From Halothiobacillus neapolitanus c2 (GTDB lineage Bacteria; Pseudomonadota; Gammaproteobacteria; Halothiobacillales; Halothiobacillaceae), in NCBI RefSeq assembly GCF_000024765.1, contig NC_013422.1, positions 186,001 to 250,000 on the forward strand: 64,000 bases of DNA. Direction: 5' to 3'. The translations under genes were made by a program, and so were the position numbers. This document shows, in pieces, positions 52,060-61,197 of this stretch. Position 1 is the stretch's first letter; each line of letters opens with the position of its first letter. The notes below the pieces were generated by a model. It saw nothing but the letters and a program-made list of their open reading frames with translations, was not told the origin of the DNA and made no database searches.

Positions 52060-54410
52060 ACGACACGCCAGCGCACGCGAAAGAGCGCCCCGCCGAAACG
52101 CGGCCAGAGCCAATGATCGAGCCCAAGATTGAGTCCACGGTCGAGTCAAGTGCCGAGGGGCGCAAGCCCGGGCTGTACATCGTTCTTATTAGCGTGCACG
52201 GACTGATTCGCGGTTCTGAACTGGAACTCGGGCGTGATGCCGACACGGGCGGCCAAACCCTGTATGTGGTCGAACTGGCAAGGGCGCTGGCGAAGCATCC
52301 GGTTGTTTCGCGCGTGGATCTGTTCACGCGACTCGTGCGGGATGATCGTGTCTCGGCGGACTATGCCCAGCCGGAAGAATCGCTGGCGGACGCACCGAAT
52401 GCACGGATTGTGCGGGTGCCTGCCGGACCGGACGAATATCTGCCCAAGGAACAACTTTGGGATCATCTGGATAGCTTGAGCGATCATGCGCTCGATTATA
52501 TTCGCCAGACTGGGCTCAAACCCGCACTGGTGCATAGTCATTATGCCGATGCCGGTTACGTGGGCATGCGGCTGTCGTTGCAGCTGGGCGTGCCGCTGGC
52601 GCATACCGGTCACTCGCTCGGGCGGGTCAAGCGTCAGCGTTTGCTGGCCAGTGGCGAGTCCGCCAAGGTCATTGAGCAGAAATATGCGCTCTCCCGCCGG
52701 ATCCGCGTCGAAGAGGAAGTGCTCGCGGCGAGCTCGCTGGTGGTGGTGAGTACGCAGGATGAAATCGAAACCCAGTATGGTCTGTACGATTGGGCCGATC
52801 CCTCGCGCATGGAGGTTATTCCGCCGGGCGTTGATCTGACGCGGTTCGATCCAAAAATCACCGGGCCGATGCCTATTGCCGATGAGTTGGCCCGGTTTCT
52901 CCGCGAGCCGGACAAGCCCGCCATCCTTGCCTTGTCCCGCCCCGACGAGCGCAAGAACATCGCCACGCTGGTTCATGCCTACGGCCGCAACCCCGCGCTG
53001 CAAGACGTCGCCAATCTGGTCATCGTGGCAGGAAACCGGGATGACATCCGCGACATGGACCCGGGTTCCCGACAGGTCTTGACTGAAATTCTTCTGTTGA
53101 TCGATCGCTATGATCTGTACGGCAAGGTCGCCTATCCACGCCATCATCAATCGCAAGATGTACCCGATTTTTATCGTTGGACAGCGCAAACCCGTGGTGT
53201 ATTTATCAACCCCGCGTTGACCGAGCCCTTCGGCCTGACCCTCATCGAGGCCGCTGCCTGTGGTTTGCCCATTCTGGCAACGGAAGATGGCGGGCCACGG
53301 GACATCATCCGGGCTTGCAAAAATGGTGAGCTTATCAATCCGCTGGATGCCGAGGGTATGGGCGAACAGTTATTGGCCTTGCTGACCGATACGGCGCGTT
53401 GGGACAGCTATGCGCGCAATGGGATCAAAGGGGTGCGTCATCATTACACCTGGCCCGCGCACGCCGAACAGTACTTCGAGACGCTTGCCTCCATGCCGTT
53501 GCACCAGCAGACCAGCGCACCCGCCGGGGCTTCTGAAACCGCTGCACATGCCGCATCCACGCCGATGACCGCCGATCGCATGATTCTTATCGATGATCGC
53601 ATTCTGAATACGGATATTGATGTCGCCGCTCTGCGCGAATTGATTGGCCTGCTGCGACGTCACCGGCGACAGGTGGCATATGGATTGGTTTCCGATCGTC
53701 CCCGCCACGACATTCTTGCCCTGCTCAAAAAGCAGGGTTTGGTCGTGCCCGACGTGTTGATTACACGGGGCGGTACGCAAATTCATTACGGTGCACGCCT
53801 GTCTCGCGATAAGGGCTGGAGTCGGCACATCAGTTACAGCTGGCAAGGGGACCGTGTGTATGAGTTGCTGGCCGAAACGCCCGGCGTGCGCCTATCTGGT
53901 CGTAGCCACCAGGGCCTGTACGCCGTGCATGCCTACATTGATGATCCGGATGTATTCGCGGGCCTGAATGAGTTGGCCGATGCGTTTCATCAAGCGGATA
54001 TTTCCGCGCGACTGACCGCATTGAACGAACGGGAGTTTCTGGTAACGCCGCAACGCGCATCCAAAGGCTTTGCGATTCGTTATCTCGCGGCCCAGCATGA
54101 CATTGCACTGATGAATATGCTGGTCGTGGGGAGCGCCGAAGCAGACAGCGATCTTCTGGGCGGCAATGTACTGAGCGCGCAGCTCTGTGCCGAACCGGAT
54201 GAAGAGTGTGTGGTTCAGGGTGCGGATAACTCGATTTATTGCCCGTCGGCCAGTGGCGTGGCGGGTATTCGCGCGGCAATGGATTTTTATGATTTTCTGG
54301 GCGAGTGCCGCGCGCCGTCCACCGATCCCGAGGCCGGTGGCGCCAACGACGAGCCCAAACCCGCGACTGCGGCGTCGGGACCGGCATCATCCAAGGAGGA
54401 CGAAGTATGA
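52056..54410 (+). CDS. sps: Sucrose-phosphate synthase with C-terminal SPP-like domain
   Basis: This 784-residue enzyme makes sucrose-6-phosphate from UDP-glucose and fructose-6-phosphate. The GT-B domain starts with LISVHGLIRGSELELGRDADTGGQ, has GHSLGRVKRQRLL, and the E-x7-E motif TEPFGLTLIEAAACGLPILA. The C-terminal 270 residues are a haloacid-dehalogenase-like SPP domain, but its nucleophile motif reads IDDRILN and its last motif GSAEADSD, so catalytic aspartates are missing and it is probably structural or regulatory. The ATG at 52056 has GGAGG upstream. It overlaps spp by 4 bases. Confidence 0.93.
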   Translation: MNDTPAHAKERPAETRPEPMIEPKIESTVESSAEGRKPGLYIVLISVHGLIRGSELELGRDADTGGQTLYVVELARALAKHPVVSRVDLFTRLVRDDRVSADYAQPEESLADAPNARIVRVPAGPDEYLPKEQLWDHLDSLSDHALDYIRQTGLKPALVHSHYADAGYVGMRLSLQLGVPLAHTGHSLGRVKRQRLLASGESAKVIEQKYALSRRIRVEEEVLAASSLVVVSTQDEIETQYGLYDWADPSRMEVIPPGVDLTRFDPKITGPMPIADELARFLREPDKPAILALSRPDERKNIATLVHAYGRNPALQDVANLVIVAGNRDDIRDMDPGSRQVLTEILLLIDRYDLYGKVAYPRHHQSQDVPDFYRWTAQTRGVFINPALTEPFGLTLIEAAACGLPILATEDGGPRDIIRACKNGELINPLDAEGMGEQLLALLTDTARWDSYARNGIKGVRHHYTWPAHAEQYFETLASMPLHQQTSAPAGASETAAHAASTPMTADRMILIDDRILNTDIDVAALRELIGLLRRHRRQVAYGLVSDRPRHDILALLKKQGLVVPDVLITRGGTQIHYGARLSRDKGWSRHISYSWQGDRVYELLAETPGVRLSGRSHQGLYAVHAYIDDPDVFAGLNELADAFHQADISARLTALNEREFLVTPQRASKGFAIRYLAAQHDIALMNMLVVGSAEADSDLLGGNVLSAQLCAEPDEECVVQGADNSIYCPSASGVAGIRAAMDFYDFLGECRAPSTDPEAGGANDEPKPATAASGPASSKEDEV

Positions 54411-55288
54411 CATCCACCGACATCACACCTTCGGCCATTTTGTTGTGCTGCGATCTGGATCGCACGCTCATTCCCAACGGCGCGCAGCCGGAATCACCCG
54501 AAGCACGTGCTCGGTTGCGGGCGCTGTGTGCGCATCCAGACATCCATCTGGTGATGGTGTCCGGTCGGCATATCGAGCTTGTGCTCGAAGCCATCGATCA
54601 ATGGGATTTGCCGCAACCCGATTACATCATCGGCGATGTCGGCACCACGATTTACACGCACCCCGAGCCGGAAGAAGGCCCACCCGATTCCTGGGCGATG
54701 TGGCGTTCGTGGGCGGCTGAGCTCGGCCCGGACTGGGGCGGTATGACCCACAATGACATCACCGACCTGTTCCGTGATATCGAGGCCATCAAACCGCAAC
54801 CGATCGATCGACAAGGCGTATTCAAAGCCAGTTACTTTGTCGATATCGATGCCAATTCGGAAATTCTGGAAGCAGAGTTGGTTCGTCGTTTATGGCAATT
54901 GGGCGTCAATGCCCGTTTGATCTGGTCGGTCGATGAGGCGGCGCACACCGGCTTGCTGGATGTGCTGCCAGCCAGTGCCAGCAAACTGCACGCCATTGAA
55001 TTTTTGAGCGCGACACAAAAGTACCCGATGGCACACACAGTGTTCGCCGGGGACTCGGGGAATGATCTCGAAGTGTTGGGCAGCCATATCCAATCCGTTC
55101 TGGTGGCCAATGCGCCGGAAGACGTCCGTGCACGTGCGCTGGCGCTGGCCGAATCGGCCGATGTTGCCCACTCGCTTTATCTCGCCCGAGGCGGATTGTT
55201 CGGTATGAATGGCAACTACTCGGCCGGTGTGCTCGAAGGCTTGGCTCATTTTCTGCCCGAAACATTGCCGTGGATGGAGTTGGAGTAA
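54407..55288 (+). CDS. spp: Sucrose-6-phosphate phosphatase
   Basis: This 293-residue HAD-superfamily enzyme removes the phosphate from sucrose-6-phosphate, completing sucrose synthesis. The nucleophile motif CDLDRTLIP near the N-terminus, VMVSGRHIELV, GDVGTTIYTH and the metal motif FAGDSGNDLEVLG are intact, in contrast to the degenerate copy fused to the synthase. The ATG at 54407 has AAGGAGG upstream and overlaps the synthase stop. It is the last gene of the sucrose operon. Confidence 0.95.
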   Translation: MTSTDITPSAILLCCDLDRTLIPNGAQPESPEARARLRALCAHPDIHLVMVSGRHIELVLEAIDQWDLPQPDYIIGDVGTTIYTHPEPEEGPPDSWAMWRSWAAELGPDWGGMTHNDITDLFRDIEAIKPQPIDRQGVFKASYFVDIDANSEILEAELVRRLWQLGVNARLIWSVDEAAHTGLLDVLPASASKLHAIEFLSATQKYPMAHTVFAGDSGNDLEVLGSHIQSVLVANAPEDVRARALALAESADVAHSLYLARGGLFGMNGNYSAGVLEGLAHFLPETLPWMELE

Positions 55289-55364
55289 TCGAACCGGTTG
55301 CCGACTGTATCGTCTACAAAGCTTGGCATCGAGCTTATCCGGTGTGATTTCAAGGTAATGGAAC

Positions 55365-55381
55365 CTCTGATTAAATCAGAG
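55365..55381. repeat. Isolated palindrome, possible family-3 remnant
   Basis: CTCTGATTAAATCAGAG lies 77 bases after spp and resembles the 12-base stem at the end of family-3 copy B (GGAATCTCTGAT). It may be a short remnant. It may also serve as a weak terminator, though no T-run follows. Confidence 0.4.
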
Positions 55382-55390
55382 CTTCATTAA

Positions 55391-55500
55391 GGGAAGCTCG
55401 AAAAACCAGTCATTCCCGCTTAGGCGAGAATTCAGCGCCTTGATTTTTCTGGGTTCCTGCTTTCGCGGGAACGACGAATCAAGGGTATTTCGAAGTGCCC
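55391..55500 (+). repeat. MITE-like repeat, family 2, copy c
   Basis: This 110-bp element starts GGGAAGCTCGAAAAACCAG and ends TATTTCGAAGTGCCC, with internal inverted repeats ATTCCCGCTTAGGCGAGAAT and CTGCTTTCGCGGGAA. It is flanked by TTAA on the left and TTTA on the right, a diverged target duplication. It lies between the sucrose operon and the MscS gene and provides their only sizeable intergenic sequence. Confidence 0.88.
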
Positions 55501-55530
55501 TTTAATTATTCCATCAAGAGGACAGTCTCC

Positions 55531-56199
55531 ATGAGTGGTCTTGATCAGTTTTTTCTTGCTTTGGGTCAATGGTTGAAGGAATGGCAGGCACTCGTTCCCT
55601 TTTTCCTGTTGCTGATTTTCGGCGGCGGCTCGGTATTGCTCGCGCAAAGGTTTCTGCGTCGGCATTTCAACCGAATGGTCAGCCACGCGCCGATTTCACC
55701 GGGTACATTGCTCATTCTGCGCCGGGCGATCAGTCTATCGCTTTGGGCTGTGTTGGCTTTGCTGCTGTTACGCCAGGCCGGGGTCAACGTGGACGGCATC
55801 TGGACCATGCTCGCCAGTATGCTGGCCGTGATCGGCGTCGGCCTGCTGGCCGTGTGGACCATGGTGTCGAACATCACCGCCAGTCTGTTCATCTGGATCT
55901 GGCGCCCCTACGAACTGGGCGAAACCATCGAAATGCTGCCGAACAATGTCAAGGGCCGCGCGGTAGACCGCAGCCTGATGTTCACCACCCTGCGCGAAGC
56001 GGACGGCACTCTCCTGATGATTCCGAATAACCAGTTTTTTCAGAATGTGACCCGACGCTGGCCCAATAGAACCCGCGTCACGGACTACGAAGCCTGGGAA
56101 GCCGAGCGCAACTTAGGCGCAGCGGAATATGCCAGTCACCCTGCATCACCGAATCCCGCAGTACCTGACAGCAGCCCTAAGGATGATGTCGTGACCTGA
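55531..56199 (+). CDS. MscS-family mechanosensitive channel, small
   Basis: This 222-residue protein is a short MscS-type channel. It has three membrane segments (about residues 18-36, 62-82, 93-115). The third is glycine- and alanine-rich like the pore helix. The beta domain follows (RPYELGETIEMLPNNVKGRAVDRSLMFTTLREADGTLLMIPNNQFFQNV). Such channels open on osmotic down-shock and let solutes escape. Its place right after the sucrose operon fits release of compatible solute. The ATG at 55531 is chosen; the frame continues upstream into the repeat. Confidence 0.9.
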   Translation: MSGLDQFFLALGQWLKEWQALVPFFLLLIFGGGSVLLAQRFLRRHFNRMVSHAPISPGTLLILRRAISLSLWAVLALLLLRQAGVNVDGIWTMLASMLAVIGVGLLAVWTMVSNITASLFIWIWRPYELGETIEMLPNNVKGRAVDRSLMFTTLREADGTLLMIPNNQFFQNVTRRWPNRTRVTDYEAWEAERNLGAAEYASHPASPNPAVPDSSPKDDVVT

Positions 56200-56271
56200 A
56201 ATTTGGCGTGGCCTACTCCTTGCTAATGTTCTTTACAAATCACGAAAAGAACACACCGAAGGAGTCACACC

Positions 56272-56757
56272 ATGCTTACGGTTTCCGGACATAAGGTTAT
56301 CCCCGCCCATCATGAGCGGGGCTTTACCCTGATCGAACTGATGATCACCATCGCCATTATCGGCATTCTGGCGAGTATCGCGCTGTTCGCCTATCAGGAT
56401 TACATCATCCGTGCGCAAGTCAGCGAAGGCGTCACCTTGGTTTCCGGACCGGAATTGGCGCTGGCCGAATGGACGGGCGGCCATCCTAATTTCCCCAATA
56501 GCGGTAACCCCGGCAACAACACCTCGTTGGGGCTTGCTGCTCCGGGTTCGATTTCAGGTAGTTATGTGCAATCCGTCGCCGTCATCAATGGCGGTAAGAT
56601 CGAACTGACCTACGGCAACAAAGCCAACGCTGCCATTGCTGGCGCGGCCAAAAAATGCACCTTGTCTCCCCTGACCAGCGCCCCGGGCGCCATTCGCTGG
56701 CAAGTCGATTCCTGCGGTTTCAATTCTCGATATTTGCCCCAAGCCTGGCGCCCTTGA
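56272..56757 (+). CDS. Type IV pilin-like protein
   Basis: This 161-residue protein has a prepilin leader of 17 residues ending in HERG, cleaved before [21 protein letters not shown], with the conserved Glu at mature position 5. The globular part is Gly/Asn-rich with a C-terminal disulfide pair ([15 protein letters not shown]), as in PilE/PilA. No other pilus genes are near. It may be a major or minor pilin used with an assembly system elsewhere. Confidence 0.92.
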   Translation: MLTVSGHKVIPAHHERGFTLIELMITIAIIGILASIALFAYQDYIIRAQVSEGVTLVSGPELALAEWTGGHPNFPNSGNPGNNTSLGLAAPGSISGSYVQSVAVINGGKIELTYGNKANAAIAGAAKKCTLSPLTSAPGAIRWQVDSCGFNSRYLPQAWRP

Positions 56758-56808
56758 GTCCCTTGGCGAGCGCGCCAATTACGCGCTTACCCGCGCATAG
56801 CCCTCCCC

Positions 56809-57095
56809 GTTGAAAAAGCCAACCTGCGCACAGCCGCCCACTTTGAAAAGAATAGCCGCACAAAACTTCCCCCTTTGAAAAAGGGGGATTGAGGGGGATT
56901 CAGAAAGCCAAATGCAAGCCTCATCAAATCCCCTCTGCCCCCCTTTGCTAAAGGGGGGGTGAGGTGCGTTTGTTGAAGTTGTGGTGCTCCGTTGAAAAAG
57001 CCAACCCGCGCATAGCTTCCTACTTTGAAAAGAATATCCGCACAAAACTTCCCCCTTTGAAAAAGGGGGATTGAGGGGGATTTGCAAAACCAAGA
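56809..57095. repeat. Two direct repeats of about 100 bp with CCCCCTTT/AAAGGGGG hairpins
   Basis: Copies at about 56809-56908 and 56990-57095 share CGTTGAAAAAGCCAACC, CACTTTGAAAAGAATA, CCGCACAAAACTTCCCCC and the hairpin CCCCCTTTGAAAAAGGGGG followed by ATTGAGGGGGATT. A diverged hairpin lies between them (CCCCCCTTTGCTAAAGGGGGGG region, 56940-56959). The region after the pilin gene up to mtgA holds only these repeats. Confidence 0.85.
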
Positions 57096-57321
57096 GCAAG
57101 CTTTATCAATTCACCCCCTTTTTTCCAAAGGGGACATCTTTTCCAGCGGAGTGATACTAATTCCTGTCAAAATAAAACAAAATTCAGTACGCGTGATGCA
57201 AAAATTGTCATTTTTTGCCATCTTTTACGGCACGGCGCTTATCCACGCCCAGTACAGTAATTTCATCATCACCGCGCTTCTGATGGATCATCCGTTCAGA
57301 AAAATACCGTATGCTTCACCC

Positions 57322-58044
57322 ATGCCTTCTACCAAAAAATCCCGACGACCCATCCGGCGGCTGATCTTCCTGCTCTTCGCACTGGCGCTCTTAGTCTTTG
57401 TCTTGGTGCAAGCGTGGTTTTATGTGCAGGTCTGGCAGCTACGCACGCACAACCCGCAAACCACGGCGTTTATGCGGGAACGGCTGGCCTTGATTCAAGC
57501 GGTAAATCCCAAAGCAAAACTGGATTATCACTGGGTAAATTACGCCGCCATTGCGCCCATTGCCAAGCGGGCGGTGGTTGCTTCGGAAGATGATCGCTTT
57601 ATGGAACACTACGGGTTTGATTGGACCGGCATTCAGGATGCCTTCGAGAAAAATCTGGCCGAGGGCGAGTTTGCGGCAGGCGGCTCCACCATCAGCCAGC
57701 AATTGGCGCGCAATCTGTTTCTCTCGCCCAGCAAGAATCTCTGGCGCAAGGGCGAGGAGGCCATCATTACCTTGATGCTGGAAACCACGCTGGGCAAGCG
57801 GCGCATTCTTGAGCTATATCTCAATGTCGTCGAATGGGGTAATCTTTTGTACGGCATCGATGCGGCCAGCCACTATTATTTCCATAAATCCCCGGCGGCA
57901 CTCACGCCCCACGAGGCCGCGTTTTTGGCCGCCATGCTGCCCAATCCGCGGTTTTATCAGGACAATCCGGGCAGTCGCGGCCTGCAAAAACGTATCCGCG
58001 CTGTCGAGGGACGCATGAACTATTCGCGCATACCGCCCCAATAG
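57322..58044 (+). CDS. mtgA: Monofunctional peptidoglycan transglycosylase
   Basis: This is MtgA, a GT51 glycosyltransferase of about 240 residues that polymerises lipid II into glycan strands. One N-terminal membrane anchor ([22 protein letters not shown]) precedes the periplasmic domain. The catalytic motifs [32 protein letters not shown] and [14 protein letters not shown] are present, including the essential glutamate in the EDDRF motif. Starts at 57283 or upstream in the repeat are possible; the ATG at 57322 is preferred because it gives a normal N-terminus, but no good ribosome-binding site marks it. Confidence 0.95.
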   Translation: MPSTKKSRRPIRRLIFLLFALALLVFVLVQAWFYVQVWQLRTHNPQTTAFMRERLALIQAVNPKAKLDYHWVNYAAIAPIAKRAVVASEDDRFMEHYGFDWTGIQDAFEKNLAEGEFAAGGSTISQQLARNLFLSPSKNLWRKGEEAIITLMLETTLGKRRILELYLNVVEWGNLLYGIDAASHYYFHKSPAALTPHEAAFLAAMLPNPRFYQDNPGSRGLQKRIRAVEGRMNYSRIPPQ

Positions 58045-58072
58045 AATTCAACTCGGAAGGAATCATCCTAAA

Positions 58073-59356
58073 GTGAAGAGCAAGGAAGCCGCTGAACCCA
58101 TCATTGCTGTCATCGGCCTAGGCTATGTCGGCCTGCCGCTCGCGGTCGAGTTCGGCAAAATACGCCCCGTGATCGGCTTTGATGTTGATGCCACCCGCAT
58201 TGACCAATTAAAAAGCGGCCACGACCGCACGCGCGAAGTCGAGCCGGATGAGCTGCAAAACGCCCGCCACCTGAGTTATACCGTCGATCCTGCCGATCTG
58301 CGAAAAGCCAGCCTATTTATCGTCACCGTGCCCACGCCGATTGACGCGCACAAACGCCCGGACCTCAGCCCGCTGATCAAAGCCAGCGAAACCGTCGGGC
58401 GCGCGCTCAAACGCGGCGATATCGTGATTTATGAATCCACCGTCTACCCCGGCGCCACCGAAGAAGACTGCGTGCCGGTGCTCGAACAATACTCCGGCCT
58501 GCGCTTCAACCACGATTTTTACTGCGGCTACAGCCCAGAGCGCATCAACCCCGGCGACAAAACCCACCGCCTGCCCGCCATCAAAAAAGTCACCGCCGGT
58601 TCCACCCCTGCCGTGGCCGAAGCGGTCGATGCGCTCTACCGGCAAATCATTACCGCCGGCACCCACCCAGCGCCCAGCATCCGCGTGGCCGAGGCCGCCA
58701 AGGTGATTGAAAACACCCAGCGCGATGTCAATATCGCGCTCATCAACGAACTGGCCATCTTATTCGGCAAACTCGGGCTCGATACCCAAGCCGTGCTCGA
58801 AGCGGCGGGCAGCAAATGGAACTTCTTGCCGTTTCGCCCCGGCCTGGTAGGCGGCCACTGCATCGGCGTGGACCCGTACTACCTCACCCACAAAGCCCAG
58901 CAAGTCGGCCATCACCCTGAAATGATATTGGCCGGTCGCCGCATCAACGACGGCATGGGCGCGTATGTGGCCGGCCAACTCATCAAAGCCATGCTGAAAA
59001 AAGGCATCACCGTACAAGGCGCGCGCGTACTCGTGCTGGGGCTCACCTTTAAAGAAAACTGCCCCGATCTACGCAACACCCGCGTCATTGATGTGATTAC
59101 CGAACTCAAAGACTACGGCCTAACCGTCGATGTGCACGACCCTTGGGCCGATGCCGCTTGCGCACGGCATGAGTACGGACTTGAGCTTACCGCCACGCCA
59201 CCATCAAATACCTATGAAGCCATCGTGCTGGCCGTTGCCCATCGAGAATTCAGAACCTTGGGCGCACCAGCCATTCACGCACTCGGCAAAGAACAGCATG
59301 TGCTCTACGACCTCAAACACCTCTTTCATGCCGATGAAGCCGACATTCGGTTGTAA
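58073..59356 (+). CDS. tviB: Nucleotide-sugar dehydrogenase (TviB/WbpA-like)
   Basis: This 427-residue enzyme oxidises the C6 hydroxyl of a UDP-sugar to a carboxylate using NAD. The Rossmann motif [17 protein letters not shown] is at the N-terminus and the catalytic cysteine is in [13 protein letters not shown]. The family includes UDP-GlcNAc and UDP-GalNAc dehydrogenases; sequence type favours the N-acetylated sugars as in Vi antigen or B-band LPS. The start is a GTG with GGAAGGA upstream. It opens the polysaccharide cluster. Confidence 0.9.
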   Translation: MKSKEAAEPIIAVIGLGYVGLPLAVEFGKIRPVIGFDVDATRIDQLKSGHDRTREVEPDELQNARHLSYTVDPADLRKASLFIVTVPTPIDAHKRPDLSPLIKASETVGRALKRGDIVIYESTVYPGATEEDCVPVLEQYSGLRFNHDFYCGYSPERINPGDKTHRLPAIKKVTAGSTPAVAEAVDALYRQIITAGTHPAPSIRVAEAAKVIENTQRDVNIALINELAILFGKLGLDTQAVLEAAGSKWNFLPFRPGLVGGHCIGVDPYYLTHKAQQVGHHPEMILAGRRINDGMGAYVAGQLIKAMLKKGITVQGARVLVLGLTFKENCPDLRNTRVIDVITELKDYGLTVDVHDPWADAACARHEYGLELTATPPSNTYEAIVLAVAHREFRTLGAPAIHALGKEQHVLYDLKHLFHADEADIRL

Positions 59357-59386
59357 CTGCTGGGTTCGCAAAAAAAAGGGCCATAA

Positions 59387-59555
59387 CCTCCCTCTCCCCT
59401 CGTGGGAGAGGGAGGGCTTTGCCAGCTTCGCGTTGGGGGTGAGGAGGTAAAGTCAGCACCCCCATCCCAACCTTCCCCCATCAAGCGGGAAGGAGCCAAA
59501 ACTTCCTCTCCCGCGGGAGCGGGCGGGCTTCGCCAACTTCGCGTTGGGCGTGAGG
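59387..59555. repeat. Two copies of a CTCTCCC/GGGAGAGGG dispersed repeat
   Basis: Copies at 59387-59444 and 59502-59555 share the order: CCTCTCCC with a facing GGGAG arm, GGGCTTTGCCAGCTTCGCGTTGGG (second copy GGGCTTCGCCAACTTCGCG) and GTGAGG. The sequence between tviB and the antitoxin gene consists mainly of these. The hairpin in the first copy (CCTCTCCC...GGGAGAGG) could act as a terminator for tviB. Confidence 0.75.
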
Positions 59556-59652
59556 GAGCGAAGACTCAAATGGCATAGAACATTTGCCACAAACCCACAT
59601 CCAAGCTACGTTACTCCCTGAAATCAGGCAAAAAATGATAGAGCCACACATC

Positions 59653-59952
59653 ATGCGTCTAACCCCAGCCGTGCAGCACACCATCAAAACCACCGCAGCC
59701 GAAGTTTTTGGTGCGGAGGCCAAAATTAGCCTGTTCGGCTCACGCACCGATGACACACGCAAAGGCGGCGACATTGATCTGCTGGTCGAACTACCCAGCC
59801 CCCAGTCCGAGGTGCAACGCAAGCGCTTAAGCTTCGTCGCGCGCCTGCAACAACGCCTGGGCGACCAACCTATCGACGTGCTCATAGTGCAACCCAACAC
59901 CCAAAAACAAGCCATCCACGAAGTCGCACAAGCCACGAGCATCCCCTTGTGA
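59653..59952 (+). CDS. mntA: MntA-type minimal nucleotidyltransferase antitoxin
   Basis: This 99-residue protein is a minimal nucleotidyltransferase. The active-site pattern is FGSRTDDTRKGGDIDLL (G29-S30, D40, D42), with a third acidic residue in PIDVLIV. MntA antitoxins of this kind neutralise HepT by AMP transfer to a tyrosine in its active loop. Starts at 59584 and 59635 are also open; the ATG at 59653 is chosen because it gives the usual short N-terminus (MRLTPAVQHTIKTTA). The stop overlaps the hepT start by 4 bases. The system is embedded in a polysaccharide cluster. Confidence 0.88.
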   Translation: MRLTPAVQHTIKTTAAEVFGAEAKISLFGSRTDDTRKGGDIDLLVELPSPQSEVQRKRLSFVARLQQRLGDQPIDVLIVQPNTQKQAIHEVAQATSIPL

Positions 59953-60482
59953 ACACCAACCAACTTTCTGATCGCGCACGTTTTTTAGCCACGCTGCGCA
60001 TTGTGGCCAAAGAAAGCGCGCATCTAGAATGGAGTCAGCAACGGCTCTTCAGCCAACCCATCACCCCCGCCTGGGTCGAAGCGCTCGACACGCACCCCGA
60101 ACTCGCTGAACGGTTGGAGGCCTTTGTGTCCCGCTATGGCCGCCTGCAAGACACCATTGCCGACAAACTACTGCCACGCTGGTTACGCGCACTGGCCGAA
60201 CGCCCCGGCAGCCAGATCGAAGTGCTCAATCGTGCCGAGCAACTTGGCGTACTCGAAGATGTTTCTCAATGGCTCGAAGCAAGGCAACTGCGTAATACGC
60301 TAATCCACGAATACATGGAAGACAGTGCCACCTTTGCAGAAAACATCCAACTAGCCGAACAGTACAGCCACCTGCTGCTGGCAACCTACCAACGCATACA
60401 CAACGATGCCGCCACGCGCTTAAATATCGCCCCGCATGAATTGCCGGAACACACAGGATACCCCCAGCATGATCGCCCCTAA
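59949..60482 (+). CDS. hepT: HepT-like HEPN toxin
   Basis: This 177-residue all-helical protein carries the HEPN RNase signature RNTLIHEY (R115, H120, Y122, i.e. Rx4HxY). Y122 is at the position AMPylated by MntA in known pairs. Its length exceeds many HepT proteins (about 130-145 residues); extra helices are at the N-terminus. The start is a GTG overlapping mntA, and the stop overlaps the following methyltransferase gene by about 14 bases, so the pair is in one transcript with polysaccharide genes. Confidence 0.88.
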   Translation: MNTNQLSDRARFLATLRIVAKESAHLEWSQQRLFSQPITPAWVEALDTHPELAERLEAFVSRYGRLQDTIADKLLPRWLRALAERPGSQIEVLNRAEQLGVLEDVSQWLEARQLRNTLIHEYMEDSATFAENIQLAEQYSHLLLATYQRIHNDAATRLNIAPHELPEHTGYPQHDRP

Positions 60483-61197
60483 ACTCCGCCGCCTTCTTGG
60501 TGGACTCCGCCAAACCCCACTGCACCCGCAATGGTTGGTATTCAAAGACACGCGACAGCAAAAACAACGCATTGCAAAGCGTATTCAGGGGCGCCTGCTC
60601 GATATAGGTTGCGGCGAAAAACCACTTACCCCGTTTCTGAGTGCTGGCGTGAACTACATCGGCCTCGACTACCCACCCACCGTCGCCAAAGGTTACAGCG
60701 GCAAGGCGGATGTCTTTGGCGATGGGCAACGCCTACCCTTCGCGGACGCCAGCTTCGACTGCATCACTATCCTCGATGTTATGGAGCACCTACCCAACCC
60801 TGAAGCAGCCTTTGGCGAGATGCTGCGCGTACTCAAACCCGGCGGCATCCTCATTAGCCAAACTCCGTTTCTCTACCCGCTGCACGACCTGCCGCATGAT
60901 TTTCAACGCTGGACCGGCGAGGGGCTAAGCCAGTTCACCCAACGCCATCCGGCTGATCTGATCGAACGGCACCACCACAGCAAACCGCTGGAAACCGCCG
61001 CCATATTGACCAACCTCGCACTGGCCAAAGGCATGTTGGACAGCCTGCACGCCAAGCATCCCGGACTGCTGCTCTTGCCTTTAGTCATACTGCTCGTACC
61101 CATCATCAACCTCGCAGGCTGGGCGTTCGCTCGCCTGTTACCGGATGAAGGCTTTATGCCGCTGGGTTACACCGCTGTATTCAAGAAACGCGCATGA
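60469..61197 (+). CDS. SAM-dependent methyltransferase (type 11) with a C-terminal membrane segment
   Basis: This 242-residue protein has a class I methyltransferase fold: motif I is LLDIGCGEKPLTPFLSAG, with CITILDVMEHLPNPE and LRVLKPGGILISQTPF later. A strong hydrophobic stretch near the C-terminus (LLLLPLVILLVPIINLAGWAF) suggests attachment to the inner membrane. Such enzymes in polysaccharide clusters methylate sugars or lipid-linked intermediates. The ATG at 60469 lies inside the hepT gene. It overlaps the next gene by 4 bases. Confidence 0.85.
   Translation: MIAPKLRRLLGGLRQTPLHPQWLVFKDTRQQKQRIAKRIQGRLLDIGCGEKPLTPFLSAGVNYIGLDYPPTVAKGYSGKADVFGDGQRLPFADASFDCITILDVMEHLPNPEAAFGEMLRVLKPGGILISQTPFLYPLHDLPHDFQRWTGEGLSQFTQRHPADLIERHHHSKPLETAAILTNLALAKGMLDSLHAKHPGLLLLPLVILLVPIINLAGWAFARLLPDEGFMPLGYTAVFKKRA

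Noticed and set aside
52146-53189. 347-codon minus-strand frame opposite sps
   Set aside because: Long, but antisense to the conserved glycosyltransferase domain, and without any known fold or promoter context.
56809-57095. Possible CRISPR or attachment-site array
   Set aside because: Two long direct repeats with hairpins but no spacer regularity, integrase or tRNA nearby.
59387-59555. Possible CRISPR-like repeats
   Set aside because: Only two imperfect copies, with unequal lengths and no regular spacers or cas genes. They look like ordinary dispersed hairpin repeats.
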